From assembly GCA_910574915.1 (NCBI GenBank), contig CAJTCR010000031.1, positions 1 through 56,737 on the forward strand: a DNA stretch of 56,737 nucleotides. Reading direction: 5' to 3'. This document shows, piece after piece, positions 18,717 through 28,444 of this stretch. The stretch's first letter is position 1. Every line of letters begins with the position of its first letter. The notes below the pieces were generated by a model. It ran no database searches. It was not told where the DNA came from and worked only from the letters and a program-made list of their open reading frames with translations. The translations under genes were made by a program, and so were the position numbers. The stretch comes from Eubacteriaceae bacterium (lineage in GTDB: Bacteria; Bacillota; Clostridia; Lachnospirales; Lachnospiraceae).

Positions 18717-19913
18717 ATGAAACTTGTAATGAGCCTGTTAGGCATTGTCGTTATTTTGGGGCTTTTATGGCTGTTGTCCTGGGATCGGAAGAACGTGAAT
18801 TGGAAACTGGTAATAAAGGCGCTTCTCGTCCAGACGGTACTTGCAATTATTATTGTAAAAATTCCGCTTGGGCAGAAACTCGTTACAATCGCATCTGACG
18901 GGGTCACGGCTGTTGTGAACTGCGGAAAGGATGGATTGGAATTTGTATTTGGAGACCTTGCGGACGGCTCCAGATTCAGCGTATTTGTCGTACAGTCGTT
19001 AGGGGGCATTATCTTTGTATCGGCGTTAATTAACCTGCTGTATTATGTCGGCGCTGTCGGATTTGTCGTAAAATGGCTTGGAAGAGGGGTCGGCAAGCTG
19101 ATGGGCACGACAGAGGTTGAGAGCTTTGTCGCTGTTGCGAATATGTTTTTAGGACAGACGAGCAGCCCTGTTTTAGTAAGCAAATATATCGGAAATATGA
19201 CAGACAGCGAGATTTTTGTTATTTTAGTATCCGGCATGGGCAGTATGGAAGTATCTATTTTGGCTGGATACAATGCGTGCGGCATTCCGATGGAATATTT
19301 ATTAATCGCCAGCGTTATGGTTCCGATTGGAAGCATTTTGGTATCTAAAATTGTTTTGCCGGAAAAAGAGGTTGCAAAATCTATAAAAGATGTTAGTATG
19401 GATAATAAAGGGAACAACAACAACGTCATCGATGCGATCGCAGAAGGCGCGGCTACCGGTATGCAGATGGTTATCTCCATCGCAGCTTCACTTGTAGCGA
19501 TTATCGGCCTGGTAGCGCTTGTCAATATGATCCTGGGCATGGGCAACTTAAGCCTGACCAAAATTTTCTCCTATGTCTTTGCACCGTTTGGTTTCCTGCT
19601 TGGGCTGGACGTGCAGGACGCACTGTTGGAAGGCGCTTTGTTAGGTCAGAAAATGATGATGAACGAATTTGTGGCATTTGGCGATTTGGGCACCAAGATT
19701 GCAAACCTTGATCCAAGAACCGGCATGATCGCTTCTATTTCACTTGCAGGCTTTGCAAACTTGGGCAGCCTTGGGATCTGCGTATCTGGTATCGCAGTGC
19801 TTTGCCCGGAAAAAAAGAGCACATTGTCAAGGCTTGTATTTAAAGCAATGCTTGGCGGTATGTTAGTCAGTGTCTTAAGTGCAACGATTGTCGGGATTGT
19901 AGCGTTGTTTTAA
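18717..19913 (+). CDS. nupC: Concentrative nucleoside transporter (NupC/CNT family)
   Basis: A 398-aa multi-spanning importer coupling nucleoside uptake to an ion gradient. Conserved CNT features are GRGVGKLMGTTEVESFVAVA, FLGQTSSPVLV (counterpart of the QTEAP motif), and MMNEFVAFGDLG (the NEFVA motif). The final part FANLGSLGICVSGIAVLCP is typical of the inward C-terminal bundle. The gene has a good ribosome site and follows udp by 23 bp. It provides the substrates for udp and cdd. Confidence 0.95.
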   Translation: MKLVMSLLGIVVILGLLWLLSWDRKNVNWKLVIKALLVQTVLAIIIVKIPLGQKLVTIASDGVTAVVNCGKDGLEFVFGDLADGSRFSVFVVQSLGGIIFVSALINLLYYVGAVGFVVKWLGRGVGKLMGTTEVESFVAVANMFLGQTSSPVLVSKYIGNMTDSEIFVILVSGMGSMEVSILAGYNACGIPMEYLLIASVMVPIGSILVSKIVLPEKEVAKSIKDVSMDNKGNNNNVIDAIAEGAATGMQMVISIAASLVAIIGLVALVNMILGMGNLSLTKIFSYVFAPFGFLLGLDVQDALLEGALLGQKMMMNEFVAFGDLGTKIANLDPRTGMIASISLAGFANLGSLGICVSGIAVLCPEKKSTLSRLVFKAMLGGMLVSVLSATIVGIVALF

Positions 19914-19945
19914 AAAGATTGGTAAGGGAGGATGTTCAGTAAAAT

Positions 19946-21142
19946 ATGAACGGAAAAAAATATCGTCGAGTATTTACAATAGTAATTGATTCCCTGGGAG
20001 TAGGCGCGTTGGATGACGCGTCTTCCTATGGGGACGCAGGAACGGATACGCTGGGGCATATTTCCCAGAATGCTGACCAGCTTCATATTCCAAACCTCGT
20101 AAAGCTTGGAATGGCAAACCTGCATCCGTTAAAGCAGTCTGAGCCTGTGGAAAAGCCGATGGGCTATTTTATGAAGCTGCATGAGGCAAGTACAGGCAAA
20201 GATACGATGACTGGCCACTGGGAGATGATGGGGCTGCATATTACAACGCCGTTTCAGACGTTTACAGAGACCGGATTTCCAAAGGAGCTTTTGGATGAGC
20301 TTTCGAAAAGGACGGGCAGGACGATTATCGGAAACAAAAGTGCAAGCGGTACGGAAATACTGGATGAGCTTGCAGAAGAAGAGATTGCAACCGGGCATAT
20401 GATCGTCTATACTTCCGCGGATTCCGTATTGCAGATCTGTGGAAATGAAGAGACGTTTGGACTCGAGGAATTGTACCGCTGCTGCGAGATCGCCAGGGAA
20501 ATTACGATGAAGGATGAATGGAAGGTCGGGCGCGTCATCGCAAGGCCGTATGTCGGCAAGAAAAAAGGGGAATTCCAAAGGACGAGCAACCGTCATGACT
20601 ATGCGTTAAAGCCTTATGGAAAAACAGCGCTGGATGCATTAAAGGATGCCGGGCTGGATGTGATTTCGGTAGGAAAGATCTTCGACATTTTTGACGGGGA
20701 AGGCCTGACCGAATCCAACAAATCCAAAAGCTCCGTACATGGCATGGAACAGACGATTGAGATTGCAAAGAGAGATTTTCAAGGGCTTTGTTTCGTCAAT
20801 CTGGTGGACTTTGACGCCCTGTGGGGGCACCGCCGCGACGTTGCGGGATATGCAAAGGAGCTGGAAAAATTTGACGTCAAGCTCGGTGAATTTTTAGAAC
20901 TGTTAAAAGAAGACGACCTGTTAATTATTACGGCTGACCACGGAAATGACCCGACGCATACAGGTACAGACCATACGAGGGAAAAGGTGCCGTTTCTTGC
21001 GTATTCGCCGTCTATGAAAGGCAGCGGGCGTCTTAGCGATACACAGACATTTGCAGTGATCGGTGCTACGATTGCGGATAATTTCGGTGTACCGATGCCG
21101 GAGGGAACGATTGGAAGCTCGATTTTGGAGCAGTTGGTATAA
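19946..21142 (+). CDS. deoB: Phosphopentomutase
   Basis: Interconverts ribose-1-/deoxyribose-1-phosphate and the 5-phosphates. 398 aa. The metal-binding motifs of the alkaline phosphatase superfamily are present: [18 protein letters not shown] and GTDTLGHI at the start, then [13 protein letters not shown] with the phosphothreonine, and [20 protein letters not shown] near the C-terminus. It lies 32 bp downstream of nupC and feeds deoxyribose-5-phosphate to DeoC next door. Confidence 0.97.
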   Translation: MNGKKYRRVFTIVIDSLGVGALDDASSYGDAGTDTLGHISQNADQLHIPNLVKLGMANLHPLKQSEPVEKPMGYFMKLHEASTGKDTMTGHWEMMGLHITTPFQTFTETGFPKELLDELSKRTGRTIIGNKSASGTEILDELAEEEIATGHMIVYTSADSVLQICGNEETFGLEELYRCCEIAREITMKDEWKVGRVIARPYVGKKKGEFQRTSNRHDYALKPYGKTALDALKDAGLDVISVGKIFDIFDGEGLTESNKSKSSVHGMEQTIEIAKRDFQGLCFVNLVDFDALWGHRRDVAGYAKELEKFDVKLGEFLELLKEDDLLIITADHGNDPTHTGTDHTREKVPFLAYSPSMKGSGRLSDTQTFAVIGATIADNFGVPMPEGTIGSSILEQLV

Positions 21143-21163
21143 GAGCAAAAGGGGAGGAAACAT

Positions 21164-21832
21164 ATGGATCATCAGGATATTTTAAAAGCGTTAGACCATA
21201 CGCTTTTGACACAGACGGCTACCTGGGAGGAAATTAAGCAGATTTTGGATGACGGCATGGAGTATCATGCGGCGTCCGCCTGCATTCCGGCGGCTTATGT
21301 CAAACAGGCAGCGCAGTATGTGGACGGCAGGCTGCCGATTTGTACGGTCATTGGCTTTCCAAACGGCTACAGCACAACAGCGGTAAAAGTATTCGAAACA
21401 AAGGATGCGATTGCAAACGGCGCACAGGAAATCGATATGGTAATCAATATCGGCTGGGTGAAGGATCAAAAATATGCCGAAATCGAAGAAGAGATCCGCC
21501 AGATCCATGAAGCATGCGGCGGGAAAATCTTAAAGGTCATTATCGAGACCTGCCTTTTGACCGGAGAAGAAAAGATCAAGATGTGTGAAGTCGTAACCAA
21601 AGCAGGGGCGGAGTATATTAAGACTTCTACCGGATTTTCCACCGCAGGCGCGACGTTTGCAGATGTGGAGCTGATGCGGGCACATGTCGGCAAGGAGGTC
21701 AAGGTAAAAGCCGCAGGCGGTATTGCGTCGGTAGACGATGCAAAAGAATTTCTGCGCATCGGCGCAGACCGGCTTGGAACGAGCAGATTAATTAAACTGA
21801 TGAAACATACAGACGATGGTTCGGGGTATTAG
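21164..21832 (+). CDS. deoC: Deoxyribose-phosphate aldolase
   Basis: Splits 2-deoxyribose-5-phosphate into glyceraldehyde-3-phosphate and acetaldehyde. 222 aa TIM barrel. KVIIETCLL and [14 protein letters not shown] contain the Schiff-base lysine region, VKAAGGI the second lysine, and DHTLL the N-terminal signature. It sits directly after deoB (21-bp gap). Confidence 0.97.
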   Translation: MDHQDILKALDHTLLTQTATWEEIKQILDDGMEYHAASACIPAAYVKQAAQYVDGRLPICTVIGFPNGYSTTAVKVFETKDAIANGAQEIDMVINIGWVKDQKYAEIEEEIRQIHEACGGKILKVIIETCLLTGEEKIKMCEVVTKAGAEYIKTSTGFSTAGATFADVELMRAHVGKEVKVKAAGGIASVDDAKEFLRIGADRLGTSRLIKLMKHTDDGSGY

Positions 21833-21841
21833 GATTTTACA

Positions 21842-22315
21842 ATGATGAAAAGGATGAGTTCTTTATTTGCGCTTAGCCTTGTGACAGCAGTGCTCTGCGG
21901 AATCTGGTCTTTTGCAGCGGAAGCGGCAGGGCTGCCAAGCTGGGCAGGTTTCGCAGGGTGTACGGCATATTTTGCAAGCGGCAAGCATGGTGTGGCAGGA
22001 CTTAAGAAAGCGATTCCAACCAATCTGGCAGGCGTTTTGTGCGCGGTGGCGATTATTATGTTAAGCGACTGGATGCCTGCGCTTGGATCGGCGGGCGTCT
22101 GGTGCGCGCTCATTACATTTGTAATGTGCATCCTTGCAAAATATGAACTGTTTGACTACTGCCCTGGTACGTTTATCGGGTGTTTTAGTACGTTTGCCGC
22201 AGGCGGACAATGGATGATACTTGCCCCAGTGCTTGTGTTCGGCGCGTTTCTTGCCGCAGCATGTGATTACGGCGGGACGTGGCTGTACCAGGCAGTAACG
22301 GGCAACAGGCAATAA
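21842..22315 (+). CDS. DUF1097 family membrane protein
   Basis: A 157-aa protein with about five hydrophobic segments, beginning MMKRMSSLFALSLVTAVLCG. GLPSWAGFAGCTAYFASG and PTNLAGVLCAVAIIMLS recall the DUF1097 family (E. coli YcdZ-like), whose function is not known to me. It starts 9 bp after the deoC stop and precedes cdd by 23 bp, so it belongs to the nucleoside operon and might take part in transport of a product. The ATG at 21842 or 21845 may be used. Confidence 0.8.
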   Translation: MMKRMSSLFALSLVTAVLCGIWSFAAEAAGLPSWAGFAGCTAYFASGKHGVAGLKKAIPTNLAGVLCAVAIIMLSDWMPALGSAGVWCALITFVMCILAKYELFDYCPGTFIGCFSTFAAGGQWMILAPVLVFGAFLAAACDYGGTWLYQAVTGNRQ

Positions 22316-22338
22316 CAGCAATCAGATCGGAGGAAAAA

Positions 22339-22752
22339 ATGACAAACGAGCAATTAATTATAGAAGCGAAAAAAGCAAGAGAACATGCGTATGTGCCATA
22401 TTCCAAATTTCAGGTAGGCGCCGCGCTGCTGACAAAGGATGGAAAGCTTTATCACGGCTGCAATATTGAAAACGCGGCATACGGGCCTACAAACTGTGCG
22501 GAGCGTACGGCTTTTTTCAAGGCAGTCTATGACGGGGAACGTGAATTTGAAAAAATCGCGATCGTAGGCGGCCCGCAGGGAGACGAGGCAGATGTGCTGT
22601 GCGCGCCGTGCGGTGTCTGCCGTCAGGTAATGATGGAGTTCTGCAATCCAAAGACATTCAAAATCGTGCTTGCCGATGGAAAAGACAAGTGGATCGAACG
22701 TACATTGGAAGAAATGCTGCCATTTGGGTTTGGACCGGAAAATTTAAAATAA
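22339..22752 (+). CDS. cdd: Cytidine deaminase
   Basis: Zinc enzyme converting cytidine and deoxycytidine to uridine and deoxyuridine, which udp then cleaves. 137 aa, the usual size of the homotetrameric form. Zinc and catalytic residues: NCAERTAFF (CAE motif) and CAPCGVCRQ (PCxxC motif). The early YVPYSKFQVGAALL is typical. The start at 22339 follows GGAGG at good spacing. It is the last gene of the cluster before a strong terminator. Confidence 0.97.
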   Translation: MTNEQLIIEAKKAREHAYVPYSKFQVGAALLTKDGKLYHGCNIENAAYGPTNCAERTAFFKAVYDGEREFEKIAIVGGPQGDEADVLCAPCGVCRQVMMEFCNPKTFKIVLADGKDKWIERTLEEMLPFGFGPENLK

Positions 22753-22759
22753 CGCGAAA

Positions 22760-22805
22760 AAACAGGAGCTGTCAGAAAACAAATGTTTTTTGACAGCTCC
22801 TGTTT
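22760..22805. terminator. Bidirectional terminator between cdd and asnA
   Basis: AAACAGGAGCTGTCA (22760-22774) and TGACAGCTCCTGTTT (22791-22805) are perfect 15-bp arms, with A/T runs extending the stem. It serves convergent cdd (plus) and asnA (minus). Confidence 0.85.
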
Positions 22806-22808
22806 GGC

Positions 22809-23819
22809 TTAGAGAAGCAAAATCCCATGCTCTGCACATGCCTGTGCCATCTGCGGATTCCAGATCGAGCACTGGACTTCCCCGATATGTGCTTTGCGCA
22901 GGAAAAACATGCAGATACGTGACTGCCCGATGCCGCCGCCGATTGTATATGGCAGCTCTTTGTTTAAGATCGCTTTTTGGAACGGCAGTCCCGCACGGTC
23001 TTCGCAGCCTGCTTTGGCAAGCTGCGCGCCAAGCGATGTTTCATCTACACGGATGCCCATGCTGGACAGCTCCAGTGCGATATCCAGTACCGGGTAGTAA
23101 ACTAAAATATCCGCGTTTAACGCCCAGTCGTCGTAGTCAGGCGCGCGTCCGTCGTGGCGTTCTCCTCCGGCAAGCACGTCGCCGATCTGCATCAGGCAGA
23201 CGGCGCCTTTTTCTTTTGTAATCAGATATTCGCGTTCTTTTGGTGTCTTATCAGGGTATTTGTCTTCTAACTGCTGGGTAGTTAAAAAATAAATATCATG
23301 CGGCAGTATTTCTTCGATATAGTCATACTGGACAGCCATATATTTTTCGGTTTTGCGCAATACTTTATAGACCATTTTTACTGTGTTTTGCAGGTATTCC
23401 ATCGTGCGGTCTGCTTTGTCAATGACTTTTTCCCAGTCCCACTGGTCTACAAAAATCGAATGAATATTGTCTGTCTCTTCATCGCGGCGGATGGCGTTCA
23501 TATCGGTGTAGAGCCCTTCGCCTGCATGGAAACCATATTTGTGCAGGGCGAATCGTTTCCATTTCGCAAGGGAATGCACGACCTCTGCAACCTTGCCGTC
23601 CATTTCGCGGATATCAAAGGAGACCGGGCGTTCCACGCCGTTTAGGTTGTCGTTCAGCCCGGATTCGGGTGTGACAAACAGCGGCGCGGATACGCGGGAT
23701 AAGTTCAGCGTCAGTGCCAGCAGGTTTTGGAAAAAATCTTTGACTGTCTTGATCGCGATCTGCGTATCGTGCAGGTTTAATTGTGACTGGTAGCTTTTTG
23801 GAAGAATCAAATGTTCCAT
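22809..23819 (-). CDS. asnA: Aspartate-ammonia ligase (AsnA)
   Basis: ATP-dependent synthesis of asparagine from aspartate and ammonia. 336 aa. Characteristic stretches: [49 protein letters not shown] and the late [20 protein letters not shown]. The start is preceded by CGAGGA. It follows the alpha/beta hydrolase gene on the same strand by 52 bp. Together with the T-box-controlled aspS-gatCAB operon nearby, both the free-amino-acid and the tRNA-dependent route to Asn are in this window. Confidence 0.97.
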   Translation of the reverse strand: MEHLILPKSYQSQLNLHDTQIAIKTVKDFFQNLLALTLNLSRVSAPLFVTPESGLNDNLNGVERPVSFDIREMDGKVAEVVHSLAKWKRFALHKYGFHAGEGLYTDMNAIRRDEETDNIHSIFVDQWDWEKVIDKADRTMEYLQNTVKMVYKVLRKTEKYMAVQYDYIEEILPHDIYFLTTQQLEDKYPDKTPKEREYLITKEKGAVCLMQIGDVLAGGERHDGRAPDYDDWALNADILVYYPVLDIALELSSMGIRVDETSLGAQLAKAGCEDRAGLPFQKAILNKELPYTIGGGIGQSRICMFFLRKAHIGEVQCSIWNPQMAQACAEHGILLL

Positions 23820-23871
23820 AACGTAAAGTCCTCGTTCTTTCTTAAATGTAATTTCCGCAGCGCTGTATTAG

Positions 23872-24525
23872 CTAAATAAAGTCGCGGATGTAAGGGTACA
23901 GTTTGTCACTGTGTATAATATAGCTTCCGTGGTCTTCGCCGGGGACGATCGAAAGCTGTGCATGGGCAAGCTTTTTGGCAATCAGCTTTGTGTGCGACAG
24001 CTTGATAATATCGTGCTCGCCTGCAAGCACCAGTACCGGAATCTGGATCTTTGAAAGCGCGTCAGGATCGATATCCGGCTCTTCGAGCATCATGCGGTCT
24101 AGTGGGCTGTCGCTCTTTTTGTAGTGCTGCTTGATTTTGTGCAGGAAGGTCATTTTCATACCGTGCGGATTTAAGTTTGCGCCGCTGATAATCAGCTTTT
24201 GAATCAGTCCCGGATAGTGCAGGGCGAGCAGCAGCCCGATAATGCCGCCGTCGCTAAAGCCATACAGGATCGGGGACGGGATCTCTAGGGAGGTGATAAG
24301 CTGCGCAATATCGTCTGCCATACCAGGATAGCTGTATTCCTCAGTCGGGTTGCTTGCGCCATGCCCGCGGCTGTCGATGGCGTAAACGGTATGCGTCCTG
24401 GCAAGCAGCGGGATCAGGGCGTCAAAGATCGTGTGGTCTTCGCCGTTTCCATGCAGAAGGAGCAGCGGATGTCCTTCGCCTGTTTTTTCATAAAAAAGTA
24501 TTTGACGGTTAATATGAATATACAT
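23872..24525 (-). CDS. Alpha/beta-fold hydrolase
   Basis: A 217-aa serine hydrolase. LLLLHGNGEDH provides the oxyanion region, LYGFSDGGIIG the nucleophile elbow (GxSxG), GEHDII the acid and GEDHGSYI the catalytic His. ATG 24525 (MYIHINRQILFYEKTG) is chosen because AAAGGA lies 7 bases upstream; an in-frame start further up adds 16 residues that do not fit the family. Substrate not predictable. It probably shares a transcript with asnA. Confidence 0.9.
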   Translation of the reverse strand: MYIHINRQILFYEKTGEGHPLLLLHGNGEDHTIFDALIPLLARTHTVYAIDSRGHGASNPTEEYSYPGMADDIAQLITSLEIPSPILYGFSDGGIIGLLLALHYPGLIQKLIISGANLNPHGMKMTFLHKIKQHYKKSDSPLDRMMLEEPDIDPDALSKIQIPVLVLAGEHDIIKLSHTKLIAKKLAHAQLSIVPGEDHGSYIIHSDKLYPYIRDFI

Positions 24526-24709
24526 AGAAGCATCCTTTCCCAAATTTGCTGTGAATATGGAAGTCTGATACACATAACTTTATCACAAAATGATTGTTGT
24601 AGCAACCGGTAAAAAAATTTTGCTGTCAGCACTTGAGCATCGGATTGGTTATATGTTATCATAAAGCAAGAGGAATAACGTGACGAAGAAGCATAGGAGA
24701 AAGGCAGTT

Positions 24710-25846
24710 ATGGAGAGGAATAGCATTTTAATCGCGGATGACCAGGAAATTAACAGAGAAATATTAAAGGTCATTTTTGAAGAGCAGTATGAGATTTTAG
24801 AAGCGTCCGACGGAACGCAGGCAATCGATCTGATCGAAGCGCACTGTGAAACGATCGTCCTTGTATTTTTAGACTTGCTGATGCCTGGTAAATCCGGTTT
24901 GGATGTACTGGCTTTTATGACGGACAAAGGGTATATGGATGCGATTCCGGTGATTATGATTACGGGAGAGGCTACGGCGGATACGGATGAAAAAGCTTAT
25001 GAATACGGCGTGTCGGATATTATTTATAAACCGTTTGCGCCGAAGGTCGTGATGCGGCGTTCGATGAATATTATCGAGCTGTTTGCACACCGCATTGACA
25101 TTGAGAGAAAATTAGAGGAGCGGACAAAAGAGCTGCGGGAAAGCAAGGAAAAGCTGGAACGCAGCAACGAGTTTTTGGTGAACGCGTTAAGCTCGGTCGT
25201 GGAGTTTCGAAGCCTGGAATCGGGAGAGCACATCCAAAGGGTCAAGCATCTGACAAAAATTATGCTAAAGTATGTCAGAAAGTTTTATCCGCAGTACCAG
25301 CTTACGAAGGAGCAGGTCGGGCTGATCGTAAATGCGTCCGGGCTGCATGACCTTGGCAAGGTCGCGATTCCTGACAGTATTTTGCTAAAACCAGGAAAGC
25401 TGACGGCGGAAGAGTTCGAGGAGATGAAAAAGCATACGATATACGGATGCGAGCTGCTAGAGCAGTTTAAGCAGGAGGAGACAGAATTTTACCGCTACTG
25501 CTATGATATCTGCCGCTACCACCATGAACGCTATGACGGCAGGGGATATCCAGACCATCTGAAAGGGGACGAAATTCCAATCTGGGCGCAGGTCGTGTCG
25601 ATTATCGACGTCTATGACGCGCTTGTAAGCAAACGGGTCTATAAAGAAGCTTATGCAGAGGATGAGGCGGCGCGTATGATCCGTGACGGGGAGTGCGGTA
25701 CGTTTTCACCAGTGATGCTGGACTGCTTTCGGATGGCAAAGTATGAGCTGCTCGAAGCGGCAGAGCAGAAATTTTCGTTTGCAGACAGCGAATCGGAAGA
25801 GATGGAGCCGGAAGAAATCGGAGCGGAAAAAAGAGATAGGAAATAA
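24710..25846 (+). CDS. Response regulator with HD-GYP domain (putative c-di-GMP phosphodiesterase)
   Basis: A 378-aa two-domain protein. The receiver domain (about residues 5-125) shows ILIADDQE, the phosphoacceptor Asp in FLDLLMPGKSG, and YKPF. A coiled-coil linker (RKLEERTKELRESKEKLERS) leads to an HD-GYP domain, with HDLGKVAIPDSIL and HHERYDGRGYP. These motifs are the metal-binding and signature residues of phosphodiesterases acting on cyclic di-GMP or related molecules. The tail (ESEEMEPEEIGAE) is acidic. ATG 24710 is preceded by AGGAGAAAGG; a GTG 30 bases upstream is the alternative. No histidine kinase is adjacent. Confidence 0.92.
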   Translation: MERNSILIADDQEINREILKVIFEEQYEILEASDGTQAIDLIEAHCETIVLVFLDLLMPGKSGLDVLAFMTDKGYMDAIPVIMITGEATADTDEKAYEYGVSDIIYKPFAPKVVMRRSMNIIELFAHRIDIERKLEERTKELRESKEKLERSNEFLVNALSSVVEFRSLESGEHIQRVKHLTKIMLKYVRKFYPQYQLTKEQVGLIVNASGLHDLGKVAIPDSILLKPGKLTAEEFEEMKKHTIYGCELLEQFKQEETEFYRYCYDICRYHHERYDGRGYPDHLKGDEIPIWAQVVSIIDVYDALVSKRVYKEAYAEDEAARMIRDGECGTFSPVMLDCFRMAKYELLEAAEQKFSFADSESEEMEPEEIGAEKRDRK

Positions 25847-25918
25847 GGTTTAAAATATTAGGTTTTTGGCAGCAGATCGTTTCGAAAATAATAAAAAGCA
25901 GATTTTTTGTTTTATTGC

Positions 25919-25947
25919 TTGCATTTAAAAAGTGCTTGTGTTAAGAT
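25919..25947 (+). promoter_or_regulatory. Promoter of the T-box-aspS-gatCAB operon
   Basis: TTGCAT (25919-25924), a 17-base spacer and TAAGAT (25942-25947), followed by the leader RNA. Confidence 0.6.
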
Positions 25948-25953
25948 AAGTCA

Positions 25954-26305
25954 CAACAAAAAAATAAAGACATAAAAATGCGTAGAAGGAGACTCTTATT
26001 TTCAGACACCGACAGGAATATGGCGCCGCCGACTGAGAGCGCTGTTTGGAAGAGGAAATAAAGGGAACACTCTGGAGCAGGCAAGCTGAACCACGGACAC
26101 GTAGGGCATGATCGCCGTGAAAGCCACGCAGATGCTGCGGGCGGGAGATTTGTGCGATTGGTGTGATCCGGCGCAAGTAGGCTGGCACGTTGTGCGCGTT
26201 AAGCACAAAGAGTGGAGCGCAATGCTCAATGCGGGTGGTACCGCGGATAAGCTGTTATGACTTATTCGCCCCGGAATACAACAACAGTATTCCGGGGCTT
26301 TTTTA
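25954..26305 (+). promoter_or_regulatory. T-box riboswitch leader, probably asparagine-tRNA responsive
   Basis: The conserved T-box core TGGTACCGCGG is at 26236-26246 and is followed by a strong terminator, with the T-box placed to form the competing antiterminator. It precedes aspS-gatC-gatA-gatB. The specifier is tentatively AAC (26066-26068) in the context GGGAACACTC, since a purine follows the codon as in other T-boxes. An Asn codon fits because AspRS plus GatCAB produce Asn-tRNA. The Stem I fold was not computed, so the codon call is weaker than the T-box call. Confidence 0.88.
26269..26305 (+). terminator. T-box regulatory terminator
   Basis: CCCCGGAATA (26269-26278) pairs with TATTCCGGGG (26288-26297), followed by CTTTTTT. 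It forms when the tRNA is charged. Confidence 0.85.
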
Positions 26306-26339
26306 AACTCCGGAATCAGAAAAAAGGAGTGTGGAAAAT

Positions 26340-28085
26340 ATGAGCAGCATTTACAGGGATGGAACATTGCAGCAGGTGAGTGAGGATATGATCGGCAAAG
26401 AACTGCGTATCGCAGGATGGGTTGAAAACATCCGGGATCATGGCGGCGTGTCTTTTTTGGATATCCGGGATATGTATGCCGTGATGCAGGTCGTAATCCG
26501 TGACAGCAGCCTGCTGTCTGGCATACGAAAGGAGCAGGTGGTTTCGATCAAAGGAAGAGTGGAAAAAAGGGACGCGGACACTTACAACCCAAAGATTCCT
26601 ACCGGGACGATTGAGCTGGAAGCACAGGAGGTCAAGGTGCTTGGCGATGCCTGCCAAAACCTGCCGTTTGAGATCCAAACGAGCCGGGAAGTGCGCGAAG
26701 ACGTACGGTTAAAGTACCGGTATTTGGATTTAAGAAACAAAAAAGTCAGGGACAACATGATCTTTCGGTCAAAAGTGATCGCGTTTATGCGCCAGAAGAT
26801 GACGGAAATGGGATTTTTAGAGATCCAGACGCCGATTTTGTGCGCGTCTTCACCGGAAGGCGCCAGGGATTATATCGTGCCTTCCAGGAAATTTAAAGGA
26901 AAATTTTACGCATTGCCGCAGGCGCCGCAGCAGTATAAGCAGCTTTTGATGGTGTCAGGATTTGATAAGTATTTTCAGATTGCGCCGTGTTTTCGGGATG
27001 AGGACGCAAGGGCAGACCGTTCGCCGGGAGAATTTTACCAGCTCGATTTTGAGATGAGCTTTGCTTCGCAGGAGGAAGTGTTCGCCGTTGGAGAGAAGGT
27101 GCTGGGCGCCGTATTTGAAACATTTGCGCCTATCGGCAGCAAGATCACAAAGGCGCCGTATCCGGTATTCAGCTATGAACAGGCGATGCTTTTGTTTGGC
27201 ACAGATAAGCCAGACCTTCGCAACCCGCTTCGGATTCTCGATGTAACGGAATTTTTTCAACAGTGTACGTTTCAGCCGTTTCTTGGAAAAACCGTACGTG
27301 CGATTCGTGTCCGTACACAGATGTCCAAAGGGTTTCACGAAAAGCTGCTGCATTTTGCAACGGGCATCGGCATGGGCGGCCTGGGATATCTGGAAGTACT
27401 AGAAGACGGCACGTTTAAAGGCCCGATCGACAAGTTTATCCCGGATCACTTAAAAGCAGAGCTTAAAAGCCTTGCGGCACTTCAAAAAAAAGATACGATC
27501 TTTTTTATCGCGGACACGCGGCAAAAGGCGGCGTATTATGCGGGCATGATCCGATCGGAGCTTGGGGAAAAGCTGGATCTGCTGGAAAAAGACGCATTCC
27601 GGTTTTGCTATGTGAATGATTTTCCGATGTACGAAAAAGACCCGGAGACGAAAAAGCCGATGTTTACCCACAACCCGTTTTCTATGCCGCAGGGCGGGCT
27701 TGACGCGCTGGAACAAAAAGATCCGTATGAAATTCTTGCCTACCAGTACGATATCGTATGCAACGGCGTAGAGCTTTCGTCAGGAGCCGTACGCAACCAT
27801 GATTTGCAGACGATGGTAAAGGCGTTTGCCATCGCAGGCTATGACGAGGAGACACTAAAGGCAAGGTTTGGCGCGCTTTATCAGGCATTTCAGTACGGAG
27901 CGCCGCCGCACGCAGGCATGGCGCCTGGAATTGACCGGATCTTAATGCTGCTGCGAGGGGAAGAAAACATCCGCGAGGTGATCGTATACCCGATGAACGG
28001 AAACGCGCAGGATCTGCTGTGCGGGGCGCCTGGCACAGTAACGGAGCAGCAGCTTCGGGAAGTACACATGAAAATACGGGATTAG
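26340..28085 (+). CDS. aspS: Aspartate-tRNA ligase, probably of the Asp/Asn-charging type
   Basis: Class II synthetase of 581 aa. It has an N-terminal OB-fold anticodon-binding domain (LRIAGWVENIRDHGGVSFLD), the class II motif 2 region FRDEDARADR, a bacterial GAD insertion (about 280-400) and the ATP motif PGIDRILMLL at the C-terminus. ATG 26340 lies 10 bases after AAAGGAG. A co-operonic GatCAB and an apparent Asn specifier suggest a non-discriminating enzyme that also charges tRNA-Asn with Asp. That is an inference from context. Confidence 0.95.
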   Translation: MSSIYRDGTLQQVSEDMIGKELRIAGWVENIRDHGGVSFLDIRDMYAVMQVVIRDSSLLSGIRKEQVVSIKGRVEKRDADTYNPKIPTGTIELEAQEVKVLGDACQNLPFEIQTSREVREDVRLKYRYLDLRNKKVRDNMIFRSKVIAFMRQKMTEMGFLEIQTPILCASSPEGARDYIVPSRKFKGKFYALPQAPQQYKQLLMVSGFDKYFQIAPCFRDEDARADRSPGEFYQLDFEMSFASQEEVFAVGEKVLGAVFETFAPIGSKITKAPYPVFSYEQAMLLFGTDKPDLRNPLRILDVTEFFQQCTFQPFLGKTVRAIRVRTQMSKGFHEKLLHFATGIGMGGLGYLEVLEDGTFKGPIDKFIPDHLKAELKSLAALQKKDTIFFIADTRQKAAYYAGMIRSELGEKLDLLEKDAFRFCYVNDFPMYEKDPETKKPMFTHNPFSMPQGGLDALEQKDPYEILAYQYDIVCNGVELSSGAVRNHDLQTMVKAFAIAGYDEETLKARFGALYQAFQYGAPPHAGMAPGIDRILMLLRGEENIREVIVYPMNGNAQDLLCGAPGTVTEQQLREVHMKIRD

Positions 28086-28106
28086 AAAAACAGGGAGGAT
28101 GCTCGC

Positions 28107-28412
28107 ATGGCAGATCAAAAGACAGATGCGATCACGGATGAAACATTAGAATATGTGGCGATACTGGCAAAGCTGGAATTGTCCGAGGATGAAAAAAAAG
28201 CGGCAAAACAAGATATGGAACGGATGCTTGCATATATTGACCAGCTAAAAGAGCTGGATACCGGACAGGTAGAACCTTTGTCACATGCGTTTGCGGCAGA
28301 AAACGTGTTCCGCGAGGATGTGGCGGTGCATACGGACGGGCATGAGGATACGCTTTTGAATGCGCCGCAGAAAAACGGACGCTGCTTTACCGTGCCAAAG
28401 ACGGTTATATAA
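28107..28412 (+). CDS. gatC: Asp/Glu-tRNA amidotransferase subunit C
   Basis: 101-aa small subunit that wraps around GatA-GatB. TLEYVAILAKLELSEDEKK is the typical GatC start, and the late LSHAFAAENVFREDV is a family feature. Twenty-one bases separate it from aspS and 32 from gatA. A good AGGGAGGA site precedes the ATG. Confidence 0.95.
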   Translation: MADQKTDAITDETLEYVAILAKLELSEDEKKAAKQDMERMLAYIDQLKELDTGQVEPLSHAFAAENVFREDVAVHTDGHEDTLLNAPQKNGRCFTVPKTVI

Positions 28413-28444
28413 TATACGATCAGAAGCGAAAACAGGAGGATTTT

